From positions 186,001 through 250,000 of the forward strand of contig JADCRB010000106.1 of NCBI GenBank assembly GCA_021464245.1: 64,000 nt of DNA, in the 5' to 3' direction. The translations under genes and the position numbers were made by a program. Source of the stretch: Carallia brachiata. Lineage: Eukaryota; Streptophyta; Magnoliopsida; Malpighiales; Rhizophoraceae. Below, piece after piece: positions 1 to 11,300 of the stretch (position 1 is its first letter; the number at the start of each line of letters is the position of its first letter). The notes under the pieces are model-generated. The model was not told the DNA's origin, made no database searches, and saw only the letters and a list, made by a program, of their open reading frames with translations.

Positions 1-562
1 AATTAGCATGCGTTAAATTCAACAGTAAATGTTAGTGGCCACCCTACATGATCAAAATGATAAAAAAAAAAAAAAATTTTAAAAAAATTAAGGATTATAA
101 ATAATACTAAGTACATTTAAGATAATAATAAGTATATTTAAAATTTAATTTTTATGAAAATAAAAAAAAAAGATATGGCTAAAATTTGGCCACAGGAGTG
201 TGGTCACGTAATAGAGCCCTAAATTGTAAATAAAAAGGATGGGATAAGGCTTGAAATTAGACACGAACAAATATTGAGTTTAATGGTAAATTATTTGAAT
301 GCGAAAATATAGGTGGACATGGACCAATGCAAACATAAAGAAGGTGTGTAGTAATCAATTAATTGTTTTATACAATTAATTGATTAATATTTATAATAAA
401 AATAAATTAATTTTTTTATAAATATTAATTATCTGAGTATACAAATTAATCAGTCGATTGTTATATATTTATTTCACGTTTAATTTTTTATGTTTATATA
501 GTAAGACTTTATTTGAATTCATAATTTTATGTCTAAAGTTAAAATTTTAGTCTCTAAAAAAA

Positions 563-612
<50 letters not shown>

Positions 613-1379
613 ACACGCACATAATAACAATGCTATTTCTATTGATTTTTTTGTTGGACACCAATTCACCCAATTTCTAGCGCGTGCAAAATGGATGTCA
701 TTATATTCACAATTTTCCTAATTTCCATCGATTATTTTGCACATTTCACGCACTTCAAACACTGTCAAATTAACAAAAGCAGAAAAAAATGTTTAACCGA
801 CAAAGATGACGTCGGTATAGTAAGAGATGGCCGGTTTCGTGGTGCTGTGAATGTTTGAACTTGTCCAGTTGTCGTACTAGCTCAAAGTCTTACGAGGGAT
901 TTTCCGTGTCCGTGTTTGTGGAAACGGTCTTCCGTTGTGCCACGTCAGACTAAGCCATGGTGATGTAACGTGCTTATGTAAGCAATCTTCTTCTTTTTTT
1001 CGGTTTCCATGTCCACGTAAGCTAATTTGTGTTTCATAATCGAAAAATATTTGTGAGTATACAAAATTTGATATACAATTTATCTATATTCTAATAATTT
1101 TTAATTTTAAATAATAGTATTTATATTTTTTATAATAAAAATTTATTATTTAATTTTTTATTATAAAAAATATATAAATATCGTTATTCAAATTTAAAAG
1201 ATTGTTACAATATAAATAAATTGTATGTAAATTTTGTATGCACAAATTTGAAAGTATGAACCGAAACCCTATTTAATTTTGACTAATTCCCCGTTTTAGG
1301 AAGCTGGGTGTGCATTCAAGAACTCCATTGTGTAATTTGATTTCATAAATTGTATGCCTAAAGTAACGTAAAGTGATAT
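1..1379. other. Intergenic AT-rich DNA with a TA microsatellite
   Basis: No open frame with recognisable coding character was seen on either strand. The stretch holds an AT dinucleotide run at 566-610 and short homopolymer runs. A slightly more GC-rich, unremarkable patch lies near 800-1010. Confidence 0.6.
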
Positions 1380-1982
1380 CAGGTGTCAAAAGCTGACCCG
1401 ACCCGATGGGTTGACCCGAACCCGAACCGAAGGATGACCTAACCCGAAATGACCCGAACCCGAATGACCCGAAAATTTTTGGGTCAAACCCGACCCAACC
1501 CTAACCCGACCCGTTGACCCGAACTTTTTTTTTTCTTAAGGGAACAAAAAAATAAAATGAAAAAATTTAGCATATTTTATATTATAAAAAGTGTAGATTA
1601 TACTATTTTCAATATAAATCTTAATTATAAATTTTTTTAGAATATTTTGAGATTTTTTATACAGTTTTAAATTTTATTTTAATTTTTAAAAATATTTTAA
1701 AAGAAAAATTTTCAATTATTTTTCAATCATATAATTTTCTTTGATTTTTAAGAATTTTTAGTAAAATTTTTGAAATTTTTAAATTTTTAATAAAAAATGT
1801 CACGTCATCATTTTTGATGACGTGGCCAACCCGTGGGTTGACTCGAACCCGACCCGAACCCGAAGTGACCCAACTTAAAATGACCCGAAGATAACTTGAC
1901 CCGTAAGTAACCCGACCCGAAGTGACCCGAACCCGAAGTGACCCAACCCGAACCCAACCCGATGACCCGTTTTGACACCTAT
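1380..1982. mobile_element. Non-autonomous hAT-like element with GACCCGAA subterminal repeats
   Basis: The ends are inverted copies of each other: CAGGTGTCAAAA on the left and TTTTGACACCTAT on the right. Both sides are flanked by the 8-bp direct repeat AGTGATAT (1372-1379 and 1983-1990), the target-duplication length typical of hAT elements. Subterminal regions are packed with GACCCGAA/GACCCGACCCG words, while the core (about 1520-1800) is AT-rich with no transposase frame. At about 600 bp it is a MITE-sized, non-autonomous copy. The exact terminal base is uncertain by one or two positions. Confidence 0.7.
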
Positions 1983-1990
1983 AGTGATAT

Positions 1991-2940
1991 GGGGTCCAAA
2001 TTCACATGCACCCTAGTCCTTGCAGTTTTTATTTTGTTGGAAGGAAAATTCAATTTGCCATATAAAAATTAAAAACAGAACTTAAGATAGTGCTCCTTCC
2101 CGACTTGTTTTGTCGTTTTGCGACAATAGATTTTGAGTGCAACTTTAGATGATTGGACATGCAATAACCATAGTTGTATCGGAAATGATAACCGGACGGA
2201 TAATAGTTAGTTAGGGTGACGGGAAGATAGAGGAAAAGAAGATAAAATTAAATTCTGTATAATTTTTTAAAATATATAATACATAAATTAATTAAAAATT
2301 AATACAGACTTATAAAAAATATATAAAATAATTATATCCATCTCTCCTTCTGTAACGCCTTATCCCTCCTCCCCTCTTCCTGCATCAAGAACCATATGAT
2401 GTATGAGGCCCATGGGATTTTAGATCTCTGTGTATCAAACTTCTAGAGGTTTGTAAATAATGCCGGTGAAGTGGCGGGGCATTAACTTAATGCAAGACTC
2501 TGGATGGTAGGGTAGGTGTCATAGTGCAAGTCCATATGGCATCTACTTTGAGGTCCAAAGCAGGGGAGCCCATTCACCATTAAATTTAGGTTAGTTAATG
2601 CATTGGAAATTTCTTTTTTAACCTTTAATATTAGTTTAAGTGTTCATTAATTTTATTCGTTAAAAGTATGGTCAAAAATTCGACCTCCATTACACTTTTT
2701 TCCTTTTCTCCTCAAGATAAAAAAAAAAATCTTTTTTTGTCAAATTAGAGTGAATAGAAAATTTAATTGTCAGTAAATTTAGAATTTAAACTTAAATTTT
2801 ATCAAAAATTTTATATCTAATAGTCGCTAGATTATAACTGATGATTTAATAGAAACACATAAAAAATAACATAATTGGCCTTCAAATCAAGATACATGTT
2901 TCGTATACAATAATGCTAACTCTTATCTGAATGCGTATAC
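1991..2940. other. Intergenic, no gene seen
   Basis: AT-rich sequence without a convincing frame. Words near 2520-2600 resemble those near 21940-22010, which suggests an old dispersed repeat shared by both sites. Confidence 0.5.
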
Positions 2941-2949
2941 ACCAATGTA

Positions 2950-3700
2950 ATTATAATCGAACCGGATCAGCCAGTTCGACCAAAGAATCAGAAATCGGTC
3001 TATGGTCTGGTTTGGTTCAAGGTTAGAAACTGGATTTCTATTGAATCAGCCAGGAACCGGTGAATCGGATCGGTTCAACCCGATTTAACCGGTTAGTTGG
3101 TTAGTTATTAATTGCTGAAAAAATTAATAAAAATGTAAGTTAAGAGAATCAAACCTCAGACTTCAAGATTAACAAAGGAGGTTGCCAACACTACTCCACC
3201 AATTGTTGTTGATGCATATTAGGTAAATTATATATATATATACACACACACTTTCTCAACAGAAACAAATATATATATTTCGAAATTTTTTTAAAAAAAT
3301 TATGTTAAGGAAAATAAATAATATTTTGACTTTAGAAAATGAAAATAATTTTTTTATTCTAAAATTTTCTTATATAATTTTTCCTCTTTTCACACAAAAA
3401 GTACTTTAAAATAAAAATATATGATTATAATATACTTTATAATTATTTTTTAAATATTATTATATATTAAATTATAAATAGCATGTAATTAAATATCTAT
3501 TTTTTATCAAAAAAATCTCTTAAATATAGTATTATAATATGTATAATATTTATATTTTATATATTATCATATTTTATATTAAATTTTTTATATATTTAAT
3601 ATCAAATATCAATTTTATCGATTTAATTACAGTTAAATTAATTAAACTTTAAATTTCTTATCATTTCAGTTTAATAACCGGTCTGATTCTTTAAAACTTT
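2950..3700. mobile_element. Degenerate element with CGGTTCAACCGG-like ends
   Basis: The left part carries AACCGG/CGGTTC/CCGGTT words (2950-3110), including AAAGAATCAGA. The right end (about 3672-3697) carries ACCGGTCTGATTCTTTAAAAC, which is roughly the inverse of the left end. The middle is very AT-rich. No clean target duplication or protein frame was found, so the borders are approximate. Similar degenerate words occur near 60815-61510 and 63608-63680. Confidence 0.35.
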
Positions 3701-5065
3701 AGTGTAGGCAGATCTTTGCCCGGCTGCTGGTTCATGACGGTCCCAGTGGAGTGGCACAATATTCCAAATGAAATGGACGCTGCTGATTTGACTTCCTCTC
3801 ACGCTTGTTGCGCTCATAATATCTGCCTAACTGTCTGTATAGCAGAAATCAAATTTAAAGCATTGGAGCGTGAAAAGAAAAATAATTATAAAAGAAAATT
3901 TGGGGGCAATTTTGGCTAATTCTTCAAGTTCCTGTTTCCCCATATTGATAATTGAGTGAGCAAGGGCTTGAAATTCGAACCTTATTTACGGTTTAAATTC
4001 CATTCACGGCTTACAAAGAAAGAACTAATATAGTGGCAACTGGCAAGACTTGATGAAACCAGTAGTCCAGGCCTAAATGGAGATGAGATTCAACAAAAAG
4101 GGCTTAGCTGCAGTACTGGGCTCAACTTGGCCTACCAACTTGTGTACATCATCTGTAACTAATGGCCTTTTATCTCGAGGACTCAGCATAATTGAGTTGG
4201 TTTTTTGCCAGAGCCCCGCCCCCTCCCCACCCTCCATTCCCTCCACAACGGCCTTGACAGTTTCTCTATAAGAAAAAAAAAGAAAAAAAAATGCTATTTA
4301 GCACTTTATCTGAGTAGCGGTTTGGCTTTGTTCCTCTTCCTTTCTTTTCTCTTCTTAAGTTCTTGGAGCAAGCTCATAGCACAAGGTCGATCCAAATGTA
4401 AGTTTTAACGAGTTTTATTTTAGCCCAGTGCATGCTCAAATTCCTTCTTCTTCAAATCAAAGGGGCTTTCCTTCTTAACAAAATTTATCCAACTTTTTAG
4501 ATTGGTAAGTCTGGCTACACATGTGACATGACCGAAGCTTATTGAGTAGTGAAGTAGCAGCCAGCAGACTCGGGTGTCTCGTTTTTTTGAGGGTTGCTTT
4601 TTGTTAAAAAGTAATTTAATTAACAACTCATCCAAAAAGTAGTTTAGGGGATATTTGGGTAAGTTTTTAGGAGAGTGTATTTGTATTTTATTTTTAAAAA
4701 ATAAAAAGATAAGTATTTAATAAATTTTTTTGAGTTGTTATTTAATTCTGCTTACTACATTACATTAGAACATGAAAGAAAGTGAGATTAGAAATGAAAG
4801 AATTATTTTAAATTGTGTAACAATTCCACTTCCTTGAAAGCAAAATTCGTCCATACACTTTAAAGGATTATCAACTCCAATTATATCAAAGACTCTTACT
4901 CTAGTGGTCATGATTCACGAGCGTCATAATATTTATATTCATATGTTTATGCTACAATACAGTTGTTCCTATGTCATCTATTACTTTCTTTCAAAAGAAA
5001 GAAAATAATTTGACCTATAAAAAACTGTGAATAGTACCTCATGAAAAGTTATAATTCTTTTCAAA
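3701..5065. other. Intergenic with a fragment of an AT-rich MITE
   Basis: No credible gene. About 4643-4740 matches the left end of the AT-rich element that is more complete at 31216-31968 (shared words around GGGTAAGTTTTT and ATTTGTATTTTATTTTT). About 4755-4870 is a diverged copy of 6450-6545. Small open frames here have no recognisable domain. Confidence 0.45.
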
Positions 5066-5300
5066 AAATACGTCTTTCCTCACAAGAGTCGCGTCTCTCC
5101 CCGTGAATGGTCACGTCTCTTCCCATTAAGAGTCGTGTCTTTTCCGACTAAGAGTCTCGTCTCTTCTCTTAAAGAGTAACGTATTGTTCTTTGAAGAATC
5201 ATATCTCTTATCGTGAAAAATCATGTCTTTTCCTATTTATTGTCGTGACTCTTCCCACTATAAGTCGTGTCTTTTTTCACTAAGAGTCGCTTTTCTACAT
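5066..5300. repeat. Degenerate 22-bp tandem repeat array, about 10-11 units
   Basis: Cutting the sequence every 22 bases from 5066 aligns units such as GTCACGTCTCTTCCCATTAA and GTCGTGTCTTTTCCGACTAA, each followed by GA. Every unit has a GTC.CGTCT-like head and an AAGA-like tail. Units differ at several positions, so the array is old. The period is not a multiple of three, and a 64-aa frame crossing it has no recognisable features. No function can be assigned. Confidence 0.7.
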
Positions 5301-6890
5301 TTTGATTTGATGTACCTTAAAGTTGTCTTAACATATTTCATGCATTTTGTAAATTCTGAAAGGAAACAATATTTCCTTTTACCGAGCATGTCTACAAATA
5401 AAAATTACCAAAATTAAATGTCATGAATATATTATATTAACTACCATACAGACCAACGCAAATAAATATCATGCAGGCTAATATAAATAATTACCATGCA
5501 TGGAAGGCTAATTTGATACAGAACAATCAATTTAGAAATGCATGTCTAAAAGATTTGTTTAGTCACGAAGAGACACTTTTATTACATCTTAAAGGACACT
5601 TTTATTCTGTGTCCCGTGACCATATTGATCAACAAGACAGTTGGTTTTAGTGCTCACCATGGCGGTTATAAACACTTTTTGCCACCAACCACCACGACAT
5701 TTACAAAGCCCACCGTTAGAACTCATCAATTCTAACAATTTATTTTACTTGTTTTATATACAACCCTCACTAGTTATGATTGATTTCAAAAGGTCACGTG
5801 CATGAATGTATGTAGGCAAACTATTATTTACATTTATGTGTGCGCAGATCAAAAACAAAAGTCCCATAAATTAAATAGTCATGATCTTTATATAACTTTC
5901 ACCACGCAAAACCATCATATCTGTATTTCATGAGCAAGTAACCATACACAGATACAAAAACTCAATGCAATTTATTATCCATGCACATTATTATCATTTT
6001 ATATTATTTATTTGTTTCTCTTTATTTTTCTGGTGATGAAATAACCGCTTTTATTATTATTTATTTATTTTAAAAATTAATCAATAAGCACGTAAACAGG
6101 GGAAATATCATGCATTTAAAACCGAATTTATTTTTATACTATATCAACTTCAATGGAAATGTACGAACTCTTAATGCATGATATGGCATATCATGGATCA
6201 TGGATGATAGAACTAGAAATTTTCACATGCGAGATATAATTATTGCATGCATGAACTATTGGACATGGTATCATCATATTATCAATCTTAAACTGAAGGT
6301 TCCACGTAAGTAGAAGACTACGTACCTTATTTTAGGATTTTATGCTTTCCACACAGTTGAAAAAAAAACACACCTTAATTAACGAGTCAGAAGTCAATCC
6401 TGTTAGACGATCTAATCAAGAACTAAGAATAAATTTTACCTTAAAATTGTTGGAATAAGAAAGATGATGAGATTTGAAATGAAAGAATTACTTCAAGTTG
6501 TATAATAATATCACTTTTCTTAAAGTAAAAATCGCTCTGTTATTGGTGCAAGTAGGTTATAGTAAATTCTCTCATAAAATAAAATGAAGTAACACTTGAC
6601 AGCAATTTACATTAGTGAAATCAAGTTTTCGAAAACAACTTTTGTAGTGTTGTAGAATTATTATTATAAAATTTGTTGATTTTTCTCTATCTTCTCTATA
6701 TTTATATGACCGATCACATCATATATTTATAAAAAAAATAATTCGGTAGTTATTTAGTGAAGAGAAGCGTCTTTTGAGTTCAATAGACGCGACTATTTTA
6801 AAATGTCTCTTCTCCAACGGACTTATCTTCATAACTACCATATTAATTAAGAGACATGTCTTTTATATTTTAAAAATTCTCCAACAATTT
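5301..6890. other. Intergenic, no gene seen
   Basis: AT-rich spacer. The part at 6450-6545 repeats 4755-4870 in diverged form. AGAGACG-type words related to the 5066-5300 array recur at about 6760-6870. No coding frame was recognised on either strand. Confidence 0.5.
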
Positions 6891-6894
6891 ATAT

Positions 6895-7480
6895 GATTCC
6901 CAAACATCAAAAAAGTTATTCAATGCTATTTTTTTACTATTTTTCAGGTTATTTTTCACTTTTTAATAATAATAATAATTTATATAAATTAAATTACTTT
7001 TAAAAAAATGTTTATATAATATTAATTTTTTTACTTGTCACATGAATTAAATATGTTAATCTTTTTTATTAATATTTAAATAAACATAATATTTTTTCAA
7101 CAATTATTAAATAATATTTTTTTCATTTCAATTTTCTTTAATATTGACACTTATAAAAAAAATTCAAACATTATATTTTTTTACCATCTCGTAAAAATTA
7201 ATATTCTTTAAAAAATTAAAAATTAAGTGAAAAAATTCTTAATATTATTTATAAAATTTTTAAAAATATAAATTATAAAATATACAAATAAAATTTTCAA
7301 TGTGATATATCTACATGAATTAGATGTTTAAATTAAACATTTTATTATTTCACGGCAATAACAAACACAAAATTAACTAAATACATCATTAATTTTATCA
7401 GTAATCAACAATGAAAAACAGAAATCAACAATCAGTAGTAGTAATTAGTAACAACAATATCTAACAAGTAAACCAATGCC
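6895..7480. mobile_element. AT-rich MITE-like repeat, copy a (left end missing)
   Basis: The sequence runs parallel to 14655-15375 and 31216-31968 over several hundred bases. Shared words include TTTTTACTTGTCACA, TAATATTGACACTTATAAAAA and ATTAATTTTATCAGTAATCA. It has no protein frame. The left end seen in the 31-kb copy is not recognisable here. Immediately to the right, 7498-7570 holds a short tandem duplication of a TAAAATACCCTTCATATTACC unit. Confidence 0.55.
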
Positions 7481-7687
7481 GATGAATAATTTTTAGACTA
7501 AAATACCCTTCATATTACCCTAAAATACCCTTCATATTACCCTAACTTTTTTTTGTACTAAAATACCCTTATGTCCTAAATAATTATTTTATTATTTAAA
7601 CAGTAATAAACAAATATCAATGTAACCAAATATTATAATTTTATTTTAATCATTAAAAAAAACAATCAGAAATAATAATTAATAATT

Positions 7688-7727
<40 letters not shown>

Positions 7728-7821
7728 TTAAATCAAATAAAAGCCTCGACCTCAAATGTCAATTCAGAAAATTAGAGTGGGCTACACCACTCAAGAGGTC
7801 AAGGCGTCGTGGGTAAGTGAT

Positions 7822-8321
7822 GGGATAAATATTTTTAAAGTCCTAAACCTTTAGATTTTTTTACGTTTGAGTCCTAAACCTTTTTAACATTTCATTTGAG
7901 TCCTAAATCTTTTAATTTTTTACTATATCAGTCCTTTAAATTACGAAAAGTAGTCAATCTATTAATAAGTGAGTTTAATTTAATAAAAATCATTTAAAAA
8001 AGCTTAAATACATGAGTTAAATATTTTTTTCATCAACAAAATATGCATATTAAATATTTTTTTAATCAACAAATATACGAATTAAATAGGCAACATGTAT
8101 ATTTTTTTATAAAAAAGACATTCAATTCATATATTTAATCTTTTTTAAATAATTTTTTGTAAAGTTAAAATTATTTTTTAATAGATTGATCACTTTTGTT
8201 AAACAGAGGGACTAATTTGGTAGAAAATCAAAAAGTTTAGGACTCAAATGAAATGTCAAAAAGGTTTAGGACTCAAACGTAAAAAAACCTAAAGGTTTAG
8301 GACTAAAAAAATCCTTATCCC
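7822..8321. mobile_element. Mutator-like MITE with long terminal inverted repeats
   Basis: The left arm begins GGGATAAATATTTTTAAAGT and continues with three AGTCCTAAACC-type words. The right arm is its inverse, ending TTTAGGACTAAAAAAATCC then TTATCCC. The inverted arms extend over more than 100 bp each. The element is flanked by an exact 10-bp direct repeat GGTAAGTGAT (7812-7821 and 8322-8331), close to the 9-10 bp duplications of Mutator-like elements. The 500-bp length and absence of any frame make it non-autonomous. Confidence 0.8.
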
Positions 8322-8331
8322 GGTAAGTGAT

Positions 8332-11300
8332 AGGGTCGCGATTATGTTTGGCATTTTTTTTAATGGAGAGAAAAAAGAAAAGAAAATTTTAAAATTTTTT
8401 ATTTATTTTTTTATTCATTTTTTATCAATTCAAACAATTATTTTTTATTTTTTCTCTCATAAATTATTATTTAATTTTTTTTCACATTTTTTTAATAATT
8501 ATTTTTTATTGATTATAATATTATTATTACTGCATTATTTTTTATTTATTTTTTTTTATTTACTTTCTCTATTCAATTTTTTACTATTCAATCATACTAT
8601 TAAGTGTCAAAGTCGTTTTCATGGTCAAGCCTTTTTCACTCGATTGCAAGCAATTAAATAAAGTTTTTGGGCAGTCAGTCCCCAGGGTTGCCATTGCTAA
8701 TTAGGACCTACTTGATTTCCCCATATAGAAGTGGTCTTCGTAAAAATGATGTAGCAGGAAGGACTTGCATGTAAACTCCCTATACAAGTCCACGTGTACA
8801 TATAAATATATTTTTTTAATCTTTTAAAATTGATAATTCAACTGTTTAAAATTTTGAATCTTCTAATTAAAAATTATTATCACTAACAATCTCAATTATT
8901 TTTAAGTCTTCTCAATATCATGTATTTTGTTGTGCTTGTAAATATACCGCGACAAAGTGTCTGGTCCCAAAAAAATCCACGAAGTGCCCACAATTTTCGG
9001 TAATGTACAGATTTTTCACCAAAGTCCCGTCCTTATAGAAGACTAGATAGAAAATGCTTGACAAAAGACAACTGCATCCAGTCCATGCCGGTCTTGGATT
9101 GGATTTGCACAGCATATATAGTTTAGCAAGTTGACCTAAAACCTTTATTAGCAGAGATGGGCCTAATTGTTTTGTTTGTACGACATTGATGTTTAGGCTT
9201 TTCCATTTTTCACAAATCTCGCACTATCTTTATCCTTTTGCTCTCTAAGCTCTAAAATCAAAGCAATCTCGTACTATATTCCCAAATTTAAACGCGAAAC
9301 TCTGAAAAAGATGTTTAAAAATCTGCCCAAGAACTTGTGTTTGACCTTTTTTGCTTTCTTGCAGTGCCTAATTTACATGGGAGTTGGTATCCATGCATTA
9401 ATGTTGATTAGAAGACGAAAGACTTTGAATTCATGCATCAAATACGGTCAATTTTGCTCCAATTGACACCCAAAAGCCGGAAACCGCGGGACAGAAATAT
9501 AGAGTGACGTGATGTGATACGGGCTGCGAACAGTGTAGAGCTTGCTTATCATAGGAACGATTTTGTTTTGAGCTGACGTAACTATAAATGGCTATATTAA
9601 TGTGGTCTCTTAGCAGTAGAATTTGGTCCAATTTTATAAATATTTAGGCGGTAGATTGATTTTTTTTGAATGTCGTTAAATAAGTTATTAAAATGAAAGT
9701 TATTTTGATTTTGATTTATAAAATTGATATGTTTATGATAAATATTTTTATTATTAAAAAAATAATGACTGTATTGATTAATTTGTTGTGATTAAGCGTG
9801 TTTTTTTTTTGTACTGAAACAAAGTGTTAATTTAAATTCGTGTGAACCATCGTATATTGTAGTGCAATAATAATGTGTCGAATGTGTTTACTATGAGGTT
9901 CTGAATTTGAGTGCGCCGGAGTCTGCAGTTGAATTAAATCTAGACCTTTTCCAGTATGAGTTATACTGTAACCATTCAAGTTACTCATAACATTGGGAGG
10001 ATGTCCTATACTCCCTAGCGCGATTGTAGAGGCATCATTTCCTCTCTCTCATTTTTAAGATAAAAAAAATTGTGTGAATTATATAAAGTTTGATATTCTA
10101 ATGCTGTAAGCATGTTTTATAATCACTCGAAACAGTAATTCAGTAGGAAATCGACATCTTTTTATACTGGCGACCCGGCTTCAAGCCCCCGCGGCCGCGC
10201 TTAATCCTAGCTGATCTATGATAGGGACCATTTTACGTATAAAATGTAATACGCGACGTTGAGAGTCTATCTCAGTAATTGTCGTGGTCTCCATTAGAGA
10301 AGTCACATTTGACTCGTTAGTACTCGAATAGTAGATCTGTCCATAGGGTTGTTGAATTAGACTTAAACAAATAAGAATTATTTTGATCTCAACTTGTAAA
10401 TCTGATAACCGATATACTTGTGATAAATCTTTTTTTTTTGGGTTAAAAAAGTATGTTTCTTAAATTTGTTCAAAAAAAAAAAAGAAGGTATGTTTCATGA
10501 ATCATAAAGCATGTTTCATAAAGTAAATTAGAGTTCAGAGACGTGACTATTGGAACCATAAGTTGAGGTTCCCCTCTTCATCTAAATATAAGCCTTTTAG
10601 TAATAAATAAATAAATAATAGATAATACAAGCACAAACGTGTCAAATGGTTAACTCGTTTTTTTTTTTTTTGGGAACAAAATGAGGAGACGAGGAGAGAA
10701 GAGTCAAAGGGAACGGTGGGTTCCACGTTTTTGTTTTTTTGTTTTTGTTCGTTTGAAAAAAATATCATGCCCATACATCTAAGACAAATGAATACTTTTA
10801 ATGTAAAATATTTGCACAGTTTTCAAAAATTTTATTTATACATTGTATTTAATCGTATATACCTCATAAATTCTTTTGTCAAAAAATAATAAAAAATTCA
10901 TAAAACTCACCACATCTCGTTACCTGTCGGACCCCTTTTTCTTTTTGGCATAAGGGTCATTCTTGGATCGGTTTTTTTGGGTCTAAATTCGTAGCTTTAA
11001 CCTCTCTACAAGAACATCCATGAGAAAAAAAAAACAAAAAACAAAAGAGGAACCTCTGTACAAGAGCATAATAATAAATTTCTAGGTGATATCTTGTTGA
11101 TTTTCTTTGTAGCGCATGGTTTCCCTTTAGATCGTGACTTCATGTTTATTGACAGTAATTTTTAATAATGATATATAAATTTAATATAAACTATCTTTAA
11201 AGTCTATACTTTTTTTTACTTTAATCAGAGACAATCTCTTCCCATTTAAGTTTTTATTGGCTAAAAAAAATTGCAACTTCATGTACTTCGACCTCAACAA

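Noticed and set aside
566..610. AT dinucleotide run as a possible regulatory or replication element
   Set aside because: Ordinary microsatellite; similar runs occur at 40362, 44039, 61292 and 63679.
8344..8661. 105-codon open frame
   Set aside because: Composition is almost only Phe, Leu, Ile, Tyr and Asn from T-rich DNA next to a MITE; no domain.
10140..10240. GC-rich patch that looked like a tRNA or rRNA fragment
   Set aside because: No cloverleaf arms or conserved A/B boxes could be placed; left unassigned.
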